Source: Candidatus Saccharimonadia bacterium
GTDB taxonomy: Bacteria > Patescibacteriota > Saccharimonadia > Saccharimonadales > 2-12-FULL-41-12
Length of the DNA: 6,029 nucleotides
Assembly (NCBI GenBank): GCA_023263015.1
Contig: JALQXV010000008.1
Location: 1 to 6,029, forward strand
Direction: 5' to 3'
Shown: positions 1 to 5,621 of the stretch, piece after piece
Position numbering within the stretch: the stretch's first letter is position 1
How the letters are laid out: every line of letters begins with the position of its first letter
The notes under the pieces: generated by a model
Told to the model about the DNA's origin: nothing
What the model saw: the letters and a program-made list of their open reading frames with translations, nothing else
Database searches by the model: none
Translations under genes and position numbers: made by a program

Positions 1-57
1 GCCAACACCATACCGGTAAAATGCACCGTCAATCTAGATCCAAGTAATCTTTTATAG
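1..57 (+). CDS. priA: C-terminal end of a gene, probably primosomal helicase PriA (partial)
   Basis: Frame 1 is open from the window edge to a TAG at 55-57 and gives 18 residues ending in PVKCTVNLDPSNLL. PriA proteins, the replication-restart helicases, commonly end in a hydrophobic strand followed by a DVDP-like turn and a few residues; the NLDPSNLL ending fits that pattern. The next two genes are def and fmt, and priA-def-fmt is a well-known bacterial gene order, which supports the call. Only 18 residues are visible and none of the helicase motifs, so the assignment rests on a short C-terminal signature plus context. It could also be a chance open frame or the end of another protein. The stop lies 44 nt before def. 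Confidence 0.45.
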   Translation, partial: ANTIPVKCTVNLDPSNLL

Positions 58-87
58 TCAGCTTCTCTTGGGCGGCGTAAACTGTTG

Positions 88-93
88 TATACT
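88..93 (+). promoter_or_regulatory. Candidate -10 element of a leaderless def promoter
   Basis: TATACT at 88-93 differs from the TATAAT consensus at one base. It ends 8 nt before the def ATG at 102, so transcription starting about 7 nt downstream would begin at or next to the start codon. No Shine-Dalgarno sequence is present in the 20 nt before that ATG, which fits a leaderless or nearly leaderless message. I find no convincing -35 hexamer at 16-18 nt spacing (the sequence there is TCTTGG or CTCTTG). A TAG in the def frame at 93-95 prevents any further upstream start in that frame. Confidence 0.5.
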
Positions 94-101
94 AGAACAA
101 T

Positions 102-686
102 ATGCCAAAAACAACTTTCCGACCAATCATTACATTACCGCAAGAAAACCTGCGCGAACGATCCAAAAAAGTTAACGTTATCGACGATGACATCAAATCG
201 CTTATTAAAGAAATGGAAGCCGCTACCCTCGATTGGGAAGAAGGTCGCGCACACGAAGTTGGTGTTGCCCTCGCCGCCGTCCAGATCAACGACTTACGCC
301 GCGTAGTCGTCATCCGCGACAACTTCGACGACAAGTCTAACAAAGACTTCCAAGTCTTTATCAATCCGCAGATTACTAAATACGAAGGCGAGATCCAGTT
401 CGACTACGAAGGCTGCTTAAGCGTCAAAGATGTTTACGGCAAAGTTCCGCGCCATACCAAAATTCGCGTTAAAGCCCTCGACATTAACGGCAATGAAATT
501 CGCCTAAAGGCCGAAGGCTTTCTGGCCCGTGTCTTTCAACACGAAATCGATCACACCAACGGCATTGTTTTCGTAGACCACATTAAAGACGAAAAAGACG
601 CTTTCTTTAACCTAACCAAAGATGGCAGTCTTGAGGCACTCGATTATGACGAAGCAATCGCCAACAATCGTATTCTTTGGCAATGA
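102..686 (+). CDS. def: Peptide deformylase
   Basis: This metalloenzyme removes the formyl group from the N-terminal methionine of new proteins in the cytoplasm. All three family motifs are present in 194 residues. Motif 1 is GVALAAVQ at residues 54-61, motif 2 is EGCLS at 103-107 with the metal ligand Cys105, and motif 3 is QHEIDH with ligands His147 and His151 and catalytic Glu148. Motif 1 has Ala where the family consensus GxGLAAxQ has its second Gly. Length is a little above the usual 150-190, with a C-terminal tail after the HEIDH helix. The ATG at 102 is the only reasonable start because a TAG lies in frame at 93-95. No Shine-Dalgarno precedes it, but a -10-like TATACT does. The gene overlaps fmt by 41 nt in another frame, so the two are surely co-transcribed and probably translationally coupled. 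It ends in TGA. Confidence 0.97.
   Translation: MPKTTFRPIITLPQENLRERSKKVNVIDDDIKSLIKEMEAATLDWEEGRAHEVGVALAAVQINDLRRVVVIRDNFDDKSNKDFQVFINPQITKYEGEIQFDYEGCLSVKDVYGKVPRHTKIRVKALDINGNEIRLKAEGFLARVFQHEIDHTNGIVFVDHIKDEKDAFFNLTKDGSLEALDYDEAIANNRILWQ
633..636 (+). promoter_or_regulatory. Shine-Dalgarno site that decides the fmt start
   Basis: GAGG at 633-636 lies 9 nt before the ATG at 646, inside the def coding region. The in-frame ATG at 622 has no purine-rich site before it and would add eight residues (MAVLRHSI) ahead of the family's normal N-terminus. This supports initiation at 646. Confidence 0.65.
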
Positions 687-1566
687 GCGCCTCGCTACCG
701 GTGTAACCACCGACTGCCTCACCTTCAAGTCACTTCTTAAAGCCGGCTACAACATCGCCTCCCTAATACTCCACGACGAAGGCAGTAGTGGTCGCAAAAA
801 GCGCCTCCCCGAAATTGCTCAGGTCGCCACCGATAATGGCGTCCCAATTATCTACGTTCATAAACTCAAAGAAGTCGAAGACCAGATAAAAGCCCTCAAT
901 GCCGAAGCCGCCGTGCTCGTTGCTTTTGGCAAGATTATCCCGCAAAGCACCATCGACCTATTCCCTAAAGGCATTATAAATATTCACCCCAGCAAACTAC
1001 CCGAGCACCGCGGTCCGACCCCGCTCGAAAGTATTATTCTAAGCGGTCAGCCCGAAACCGCCATTTCTATCATGCAACTCACTGCTGCCATGGACGCCGG
1101 CCCCGTTTACATTCAGCGAACACTTCCGGTACCCAGCAAAATCACTAAGCAGGAGCTCGTTAACGTTGTATCAAAATTGAGTTCAGAAATGCTTGTTCAA
1201 CATTTACCGGCAATCCTTGATGGCTCACTCCAACCCCAAACCCAAAATCACGACCTCGCAACCTACGACCAACTACTCACAAAAACCAGCGGTCTTGTTG
1301 ACTGGACTAAGCCGGCAGCAGTCCTAGAACGCGAAGTTCGTGCCTACGCAGGATGGCCAAAAAGCCAAGCTCAAATTGGCAATCAACAGGTTATTCTTAC
1401 TGAATGCGATGTTATAAATACATCACTAAAGCCAAGCGAAATTGTTGCTACTAAAAAAGAACTCACTGTTGGTTGTGGTCAAGACAGTCTTAAAATTCTT
1501 AAGCTACAACCTGTAAATAAAAAAGAAATGCCCATTCAGGCATTTCTTTCTGGATATTCGTTGTAG
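646..1566 (+). CDS. fmt: Methionyl-tRNA formyltransferase
   Basis: The enzyme transfers a formyl group from 10-formyltetrahydrofolate to Met-tRNAi, giving the fMet-tRNA used to start translation. With the start at 646 it is 306 residues, normal for the family. The N-terminal Rossmann-like domain begins with TIVFFGNERLATG. The catalytic Asn112 and His114 are in INIHPSKLPEHRG, and the catalytic Asp is Asp150 in AAMDAGPV. The C-terminal tRNA-binding domain is recognisable from SGLVDWTKPAAVLEREVRAY (about 215-234), then GWP (236-238) and LKLQPVNKKEM (285-295). FFGNERLATG replaces the more common FAGTPxFA, and HRGPTPL replaces RGAAPI; I regard these as lineage variants, not loss of function. An alternative ATG at 622 lacks a ribosome site. 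The gene starts inside def, and its last codons hold a hairpin that probably terminates the opposing transcript. It ends 6 bp from the stop of the convergent gene. Confidence 0.96.
   Translation: MTKQSPTIVFFGNERLATGVTTDCLTFKSLLKAGYNIASLILHDEGSSGRKKRLPEIAQVATDNGVPIIYVHKLKEVEDQIKALNAEAAVLVAFGKIIPQSTIDLFPKGIINIHPSKLPEHRGPTPLESIILSGQPETAISIMQLTAAMDAGPVYIQRTLPVPSKITKQELVNVVSKLSSEMLVQHLPAILDGSLQPQTQNHDLATYDQLLTKTSGLVDWTKPAAVLEREVRAYAGWPKSQAQIGNQQVILTECDVINTSLKPSEIVATKKELTVGCGQDSLKILKLQPVNKKEMPIQAFLSGYSL
1514..1549 (-). terminator. Intrinsic terminator inside the 3' end of fmt, for the minus-strand genes
   Basis: Positions 1522-1532 and 1539-1549 form a perfect 11-bp inverted repeat (AAAGAAATGCC and GGCATTTCTTT) around a 6-nt loop. 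Read on the minus strand, the hairpin is followed by TTTTTT at 1524-1519, then ATTT, a typical U-tract. The stem begins 24 nt past the minus-strand stop at 1573, so it sits where the transcript of the DUF5663-like gene should end. On the plus strand the stem is followed only by an interrupted TTTCTTTCTGG, so it would be a weaker terminator that way and would have to act before fmt's own stop codon. Minus-strand activity is therefore the likelier role. Confidence 0.75.
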
Positions 1567-1572
1567 CAATAA

Positions 1573-1926
1573 CTACTGCTGAGGCTGCTGTGGAGCCGGC
1601 GGAGTCGATGGTTGCACACCTGATGCTTCAGCAATTTGTGGCGCGGCGCCAGCAATTTCTTGCTTAAGCTTTTCAAGCTCGTCGGCAACAACTTGGCGAT
1701 AGTTAGGGAAATTAGTTTCCAACCACTTAAGGGCACCTTCCTCATCATTCTTGTTCATAAGCTGCTCAAATTCATCAAGCTGAGCTTCGGTCATATTGCT
1801 CGCTAGCGTCATGCCAACGCGCATTTCGAGTGTCTCGTAAATGTGCGCTTTCATCTTGTCTTTTTCTTCTTGTGGCAAGTTAGCTAGTCCAAGTGAAGCG
1901 AGAAAGTTGTCGTCTATCTGAAACAT
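1573..1926 (-). CDS. Small DUF5663-like helical protein
   Basis: This 117-residue protein has no known function. The visible pattern is an N-terminal FLASLGLANLPQEEKDKM (residues 8-25), then IYETLEMRVGMTLASNM (29-45), QLDEFEQLM (49-57) and ALKWLETNFPNYRQVVADEL (65-84), and a disordered Pro/Gln/Ala tail (about 93-117). The LGL...LP..EK, IYETLE.RVG and W.E...PNY..VV pattern matches my memory of DUF5663, a family of small proteins frequent in CPR bacteria; this was not checked by search. It has no signal peptide or membrane span and is predicted mostly alpha-helical. The ATG at 1926 is preceded by AGGA with a 7-nt spacer and a -10-like TACAAT. It starts 34 nt after the stop of the 626-residue gene and could be expressed both from that transcript and from its own promoter. 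Termination probably uses the hairpin within fmt. Confidence 0.85.
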   Translation of the reverse strand: MFQIDDNFLASLGLANLPQEEKDKMKAHIYETLEMRVGMTLASNMTEAQLDEFEQLMNKNDEEGALKWLETNFPNYRQVVADELEKLKQEIAGAAPQIAEASGVQPSTPPAPQQPQQ

Positions 1927-1933
1927 AATTTTA

Positions 1934-1955
1934 TCCTGTTTATTTTTCTATTGTA
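1934..1955 (-). promoter_or_regulatory. Possible -10 element and ribosome site for the DUF5663-like gene
   Basis: On the minus strand TACAAT at 1955-1950 is one base from the -10 consensus, and AGGA at 1937-1934 lies 7 nt before the ATG at 1926. A start site near 1943 would give a leader of about 17 nt. There is no good -35 hexamer upstream, where the sequence is the end of the 626-residue gene. The ribosome site is more certain than the promoter. Confidence 0.4.
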
Positions 1956-1960
1956 CCAAA

Positions 1961-3841
1961 TTAGCCTTTTAGTTTCTTGATGTCATCAAGCATATCATGC
2001 TTAATACTATCAGGAATTTCTACTCGGCCAGACTCTACCCAACCAATATCGCCGTTCGGCAAAGTATAGGTGTTCGGTAGGTCTTTAATGGCATCGGCAT
2101 GATTCTTATAGATATCATAGGCTTCTAAGTCGCTAAGGCTTGGATCAAGTTGCTGAATAGTATTTGTGATACCATCGCCACTGTTAATCTTAACGCTCCA
2201 CGCTTTTTCGGCTGCATCAGCCGCAGTGTCCTTAGGCGCAGCATCGGCTGCATCCTTAAGCTTGTCTGCTAGTTCTGGGTCTGAAGCGGCAGCTGCTTGA
2301 GCTACGGTGTTATGGTGATCACCATCAAGTAGGTTTGGCGCGTACTTAATTACTGCAGCAGCGGCAACAACTCCAACTGCAGCGTATGCAAGCTTGCGAC
2401 CCTTACTCTTTTCACTGTTACTCAATGAACCGGTTGCAAATCGTAGCGCCAAGAGTTTTGCACGGTCTCGCAAGCTAACCTTAGGGCTAGCAGCTTGGGC
2501 TTCTGCCTTAGCTTGTTGCGCATTAGCGTCACGGAGTTTGTTACGTGCACGAGCACCGTCTTCGCTCATCATATCTTCGTGAGCTGCCTTTGGTGAACTT
2601 GGGCGCTTGCGTCGAATTGAAAGCGTATGCTTATCAGATTCAGCAAAGAATTTTAAGAACTGTTTAGAGTTAAGTTCGAGTGTTTTGTTAACCTTTTGAC
2701 CATCGTCTTCGGTAACTTCTATTTCTAGGCTGAACATTGTATCGCCGTTGGCTTCAACCGCGTCGTTAACCTTAACATCAAAGTGGCTGTTACGGTTTCG
2801 GTAATAACGAATCTTGCCGTTAACAACACCAAAGGTTTCGAGCAGTTTATGACGAGCTGCACGCAGTTCGGCAGCCTCTTCGGCGGTTAGAATTGTTTCG
2901 GCTTCGCCGTCCACAACTTGGGATTCATTCGCCTCAATTGGGTTAACTACAGATTCTGGATCGAGCACTTCGGCGGCAGCTAGCTGCAATTCAGGTTCAT
3001 CGCCAGTATCGGCATCTGGGGCAACTTCGGTTGCTTCTTCTTTATAAAAGCCTTTTTGAAAATCTTTAAGGGCGCGTGAGGTCATTTCACGTTCAGAAAT
3101 AATATTGTCGGCGTGTTCGTCTTTTTGCTTAAGGGTGGCCGTATCAAGTGCATTTGGGTCAACTGGCTTTGGACCGAGCGTTTCATTAAGATACGTTTCG
3201 GCTTCGGCATCGATCTCTTCGGCGTAGAGCTTCATTTGGTTCTGACCAACTTGGAGCTGTTTACGTGCTAGGAACTGAGCTTTAGCGTCGGCGCGAGCCT
3301 GTTCGGCTTCTTTGCGACCATTAATCGCATCGTTATGAGCACGAATTTCACGGGTGCGAGTCTGCTTGGCTTGGATTCGTTCACGACGAGTATCGCTTTG
3401 TTCAACTGACTGTGCAAGTGCAGATTTAACTTCGGTCAAGTGGTCGACTTGCTTTTCATTGTGTTGTCGGAGGTTATCGCTGTAGTCACGCTTTAGGGCT
3501 AAGCCTTCAACTTGGCCAAGACCAAGACTGTCGGTAGCTTCGGTTAAAGCCTGCTCTGATTCGGGAGTTCCTTCTTCGGTGTGGATTTGAACAAGATCAA
3601 TATAGGCTTCAGCGACAGCTGAGGCCTTCTTTTCGTTCTCGCTTAAAAGTTTTGACTGCTCTGCATAGCCTTGTGGGTCAGCAGCGGCCTGTTCAAGTAC
3701 ATTATTTACACGTTCGCCAAAAGCACGTGTCTGTTCTTCGTTCATTGACTTGGTTGCAGCCAACTCTAGCTCTAAGAAACGCTCATTGGCTTGTTCGAGC
3801 GCGGTCGGTTCAGTTTGCAATTGAAGTTGTTCGTGAGGCAT
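1961..3841 (-). CDS. Coiled-coil single-pass membrane protein with LysM-like C-terminus, unknown function
   Basis: I do not recognise a named family for this 626-residue protein. Residues 1-270 are highly charged, Glu/Ala/Gln-rich and helical, likely coiled coil (for example 130-215). Residues 271-325 are an acidic disordered linker. Residues 326-412 look like a compact alpha/beta domain (KIRYYRNRNSHFDVKV, MFSLEIEVTEDDGQ, LELNSKQFLKFF). A basic stretch (409-413 and 478-483) leads to one membrane span at about 484-500 (LAYAAVGVVAAAAVIKY). There is no signal peptide, so the positive residues before the span suggest the N-terminus is inside and about 125 residues are outside. The outer part has an Ala/Asp-rich spacer, then INSGDGITNTIQQLDP (552-567), GDIGW (597-601) and VEIPDSI (607-613). 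This resembles a divergent LysM fold, which would bind peptidoglycan; that is inference. The ATG at 3841 has AGAAAG 9 nt upstream. The gene lies 112 bp after the 550-residue gene. Confidence 0.85.
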   Translation of the reverse strand: MPHEQLQLQTEPTALEQANERFLELELAATKSMNEEQTRAFGERVNNVLEQAAADPQGYAEQSKLLSENEKKASAVAEAYIDLVQIHTEEGTPESEQALTEATDSLGLGQVEGLALKRDYSDNLRQHNEKQVDHLTEVKSALAQSVEQSDTRRERIQAKQTRTREIRAHNDAINGRKEAEQARADAKAQFLARKQLQVGQNQMKLYAEEIDAEAETYLNETLGPKPVDPNALDTATLKQKDEHADNIISEREMTSRALKDFQKGFYKEEATEVAPDADTGDEPELQLAAAEVLDPESVVNPIEANESQVVDGEAETILTAEEAAELRAARHKLLETFGVVNGKIRYYRNRNSHFDVKVNDAVEANGDTMFSLEIEVTEDDGQKVNKTLELNSKQFLKFFAESDKHTLSIRRKRPSSPKAAHEDMMSEDGARARNKLRDANAQQAKAEAQAASPKVSLRDRAKLLALRFATGSLSNSEKSKGRKLAYAAVGVVAAAAVIKYAPNLLDGDHHNTVAQAAAASDPELADKLKDAADAAPKDTAADAAEKAWSVKINSGDGITNTIQQLDPSLSDLEAYDIYKNHADAIKDLPNTYTLPNGDIGWVESGRVEIPDSIKHDMLDDIKKLKG

Positions 3842-3850
3842 AATTGTGAT

Positions 3851-3919
3851 CTTTCTAGTAAATTTTGTATTTTTGTTGTTTTATAGCTCTATTTAAGCAC
3901 AAGCAGCTAAAAAAGTCAA
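3851..3919 (-). promoter_or_regulatory. Intergenic region with candidate promoter and ribosome site for the 626-residue gene
   Basis: The 112-bp gap at 3842-3953 is AT-rich. On the minus strand TTGACT at 3919-3914 matches the -35 consensus at five of six bases, and TTAAAT at 3896-3891, 17 bp downstream, matches the -10 consensus at four of six. A TATAAA at 3885-3880 is a better -10 by sequence but has no matching -35. AGAAAG at 3856-3851, which could pair with the 16S rRNA tail, lies 9 nt before the ATG. I found no hairpin with a U-tract after the upstream gene, so read-through from infB is also possible. Confidence 0.35.
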
Positions 3920-3953
3920 GTATCAAGTTACCTTTTACCCTGTTAGGAAACAA

Positions 3954-5606
3954 TTAAAGTCGAGTAATGAAGAATGCGACCGCCCCTAGTACTACAACGG
4001 CCAAGCCAACCATAAAGCCGGTTTGCATTGACTGCTTGTAAGATGCGCCGTTAGTCGACGGCGACGAGACACTAGTACCCTGACTAACACTAGTACTTGT
4101 TTGGTAAGCCGATGTACTGTTTGCGGCAACAGATGTAATTTGCGTGCGATTTGCTTCGCGGACTTCCATTTTCTTTGCTTGGGCTGGGTCGTCTTTAACT
4201 TCGTGGCGACGGTCAAAGTCAGATTCTTTATATACGGTCTCGACTGATTCTGGATTAGATGCCTGTTTTTCTTGTTCTTGCCTGTACGAACTTGGGACTT
4301 CCGGTTGCTGTGCTTCTTGACGAATGACCTCAGTTTTTTGAGCAGCTCGGCGTTCAACAGCACGGTCTGCCTCCTCTTGGCGAGGCTTTTCTAGGTTGCG
4401 AGTTGGCACGTAAATTGGAGCATCGGGAATTTTGGGAGATTCTTGGCGTTGGTTAAGAATTGTTTCATTTTGAGGAACTATTATAGGAGTAGGTAGCTGT
4501 TCTGCTACTGGGCTGGCGTTGGCCACATCCTTAGGTTGTGGCGCTGGCGCCACTACAGGTTGTTCGGCTGTCTTGGACATATTTACTACTGGAGGCGGTG
4601 TTTGGTACTTAAGTTGATCAATTTGGCGCTGTTGCTCTGTACTTTTTTTACGAGACTTAGCAAGTGCGTCCTGGGTCTCTTGTACCTGCTGATTTGTCTC
4701 TTTAAGTCTTTGGTTGGTATTTTTAAGGGCTCGCTTATTTTGGCGATCTTTGTGTCGTAGATAGCCATAGGCTAAGAGTGCTAACGCTGGGTTAACACCA
4801 GTGCGCCGACGGTCGATAATATTAGTGTTATTGACTACGTTTGGGTTTGCCAGAGGTGCGGCATTTGGATTTGCCGGAATGTTTGGTGGCCCGTTAGGAT
4901 TGTTTGGAACATTAGGATTACCGGTATTACCCCCGCCGCCTCCGTTTGGATTATTTGGTGGCGTGGTATTTGGGTTTGGATTAGGTGTATGTGGCGGCGT
5001 TGGAGGTGCAGGCGGCGTTGGCGGCGTATTAGCATTGGCATTAGCGCGAGCTTTGGCTGCCTGAGCAGTAGCGGCGGCGGCCATGACAGCTCCAATTGAT
5101 ACTGGCTTAGAAGACGTTTTAGGCTGTTCTTCGGTGGATTCGTCGGGAGTTGCCTCGACTGTTATTGGGTCTGCTGACTCAGGAGCTGTTTCGATTTGGT
5201 GTTCGGATGGTGACTCTTCGACTACAGTGTCTTCAGGGTTTTTTTCAAGGTCGGCTTCGGCTGGTGTTTCTGGTAGCGATTCGTTGTTCGCATCTGGGGC
5301 AGCAGCTTCTGGAGCGTGAGTGTCGGGGCGTTCGGCGACAACTGGCTGATGGCGCTTAAAAACAACGTCTTTAACAGATCGACTGGCTCGACCACGTCGA
5401 GCAGCGGGCGCTTCTTCGTCGCTGTCAGCTTCTTCTTCGGCTGAAGTGTCTTTTTTTGATTCTTCTGCAGCGCGCATGAAGTTCATGAAGCCACCGTTTT
5501 CACTGCCGAAAGAGATTGGTTTTATTGGGGCTATCGGAGACGGTTCAGAATCGTCGTCTTCGTTGGGCTCGCTGTTGAATGAGTTAAAGCTATTGTGATT
5601 AGCCAT
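3954..5606 (-). CDS. Proline/asparagine-rich protein with C-terminal membrane anchor, unknown function
   Basis: I do not recognise a family for this 550-residue protein. Residues 1-65 are acidic and Ser/Asn-rich, including NSFNSFNS near the start and an EEEADSDEEA stretch. A basic patch lies at 70-85 (RRGRASRSVKDVVFKR), then an acidic Pro/Glu/Ala-rich region to about 165. An Ala-rich helix (172-190) leads into a Pro/Asn/Gly low-complexity segment (about 186-262). A short apolar stretch at 271-282 precedes a predicted coiled coil (285-335) rich in Gln and Lys. A further Pro/Gln/Glu-rich region ends in a Ser/Thr-rich segment (490-520) and one membrane span at about 529-548 (FMVGLAVVVLGAVAFFI), followed by Thr-Arg-Leu. 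There is no signal peptide, so it looks tail-anchored with the bulk in the cytoplasm, though orientation is uncertain. The ATG at 5606 is 15 bp after the infB stop, with AGGGAAGAG as ribosome site, so it is probably in the infB operon. Most of the protein is expected to be disordered. Confidence 0.85.
   Translation of the reverse strand: MANHNSFNSFNSEPNEDDDSEPSPIAPIKPISFGSENGGFMNFMRAAEESKKDTSAEEEADSDEEAPAARRGRASRSVKDVVFKRHQPVVAERPDTHAPEAAAPDANNESLPETPAEADLEKNPEDTVVEESPSEHQIETAPESADPITVEATPDESTEEQPKTSSKPVSIGAVMAAAATAQAAKARANANANTPPTPPAPPTPPHTPNPNPNTTPPNNPNGGGGGNTGNPNVPNNPNGPPNIPANPNAAPLANPNVVNNTNIIDRRRTGVNPALALLAYGYLRHKDRQNKRALKNTNQRLKETNQQVQETQDALAKSRKKSTEQQRQIDQLKYQTPPPVVNMSKTAEQPVVAPAPQPKDVANASPVAEQLPTPIIVPQNETILNQRQESPKIPDAPIYVPTRNLEKPRQEEADRAVERRAAQKTEVIRQEAQQPEVPSSYRQEQEKQASNPESVETVYKESDFDRRHEVKDDPAQAKKMEVREANRTQITSVAANSTSAYQTSTSVSQGTSVSSPSTNGASYKQSMQTGFMVGLAVVVLGAVAFFITRL
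4821..5051 (-). repeat. Low-complexity Pro/Asn/Gly-coding segment
   Basis: This part of the 550-residue gene encodes about 77 residues made largely of Pro, Asn, Gly, Ala and Thr. It begins with an Ala-Asn alternation (ARANANAN), then PPTPPAPPTPP, PNPNPN, a run of five Gly, and irregular NPN units. At DNA level GGCGGCGTTGG occurs at 4993-5003 and again at 5011-5021 on the plus strand, with a shorter copy at 5020-5027. The repeats are imperfect and in frame. Such a segment would behave as a flexible, extended linker and is likely to vary in length between strains. Confidence 0.7.
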
Positions 5607-5615
5607 ACTGCTCTT

Positions 5616-5619
5616 CCCT
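5616..5619 (-). promoter_or_regulatory. Ribosome site between infB and the 550-residue gene
   Basis: On the minus strand AGGG at 5619-5616, part of AGGGAAGAG, lies 9 nt before the ATG at 5606. It occupies almost all of the 15-bp gap after the infB stop at 5622. The spacing leaves no room for a promoter or terminator, which indicates co-transcription. Confidence 0.6.
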
Positions 5620-5621
5620 GT

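Noticed and set aside
85..306. Plus-strand 73-codon open frame starting ahead of def
   Set aside because: It overlaps def in a different frame, is low in recognisable sequence, and has no ribosome site.
92..364. Minus-strand 90-codon open frame opposite def
   Set aside because: It is antisense to a well-conserved enzyme and has no conserved features; def explains the region fully.
622..645. Upstream ATG at 622 as the start of fmt
   Set aside because: It would add MAVLRHSI ahead of the family's normal N-terminus and has no Shine-Dalgarno; the ATG at 646 has GAGG at the right distance.
3884..3910. TAGCT/AGCTA inverted repeat between the 550- and 626-residue genes, considered as a terminator
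   Set aside because: The stem is only 5 bp with a loop of about 17 nt and no following U-tract, too weak to call.
3992..4363. Minus-strand 123-codon open frame overlapping the 550-residue gene
   Set aside because: It lies wholly inside that gene in another frame, with Lys/Leu/Arg-rich sequence that resembles no protein family. The enclosing frame has clear domain structure and a membrane anchor.
4993..5027. GGCGGCGTTGG direct repeats considered as a CRISPR or regulatory array
   Set aside because: Copies are short, unevenly spaced and in frame with Pro/Thr codons of a low-complexity protein segment, so protein repetition explains them.
4801..5064. Plus-strand open frame of 87 codons rich in Gly, Leu and Phe
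   Set aside because: It is the exact antisense of the Pro/Asn/Gly low-complexity part of the 550-residue gene. Codons such as CCN and AAY read backwards give long stop-free Gly/Leu/Phe frames. It has no ribosome site or recognisable motif.
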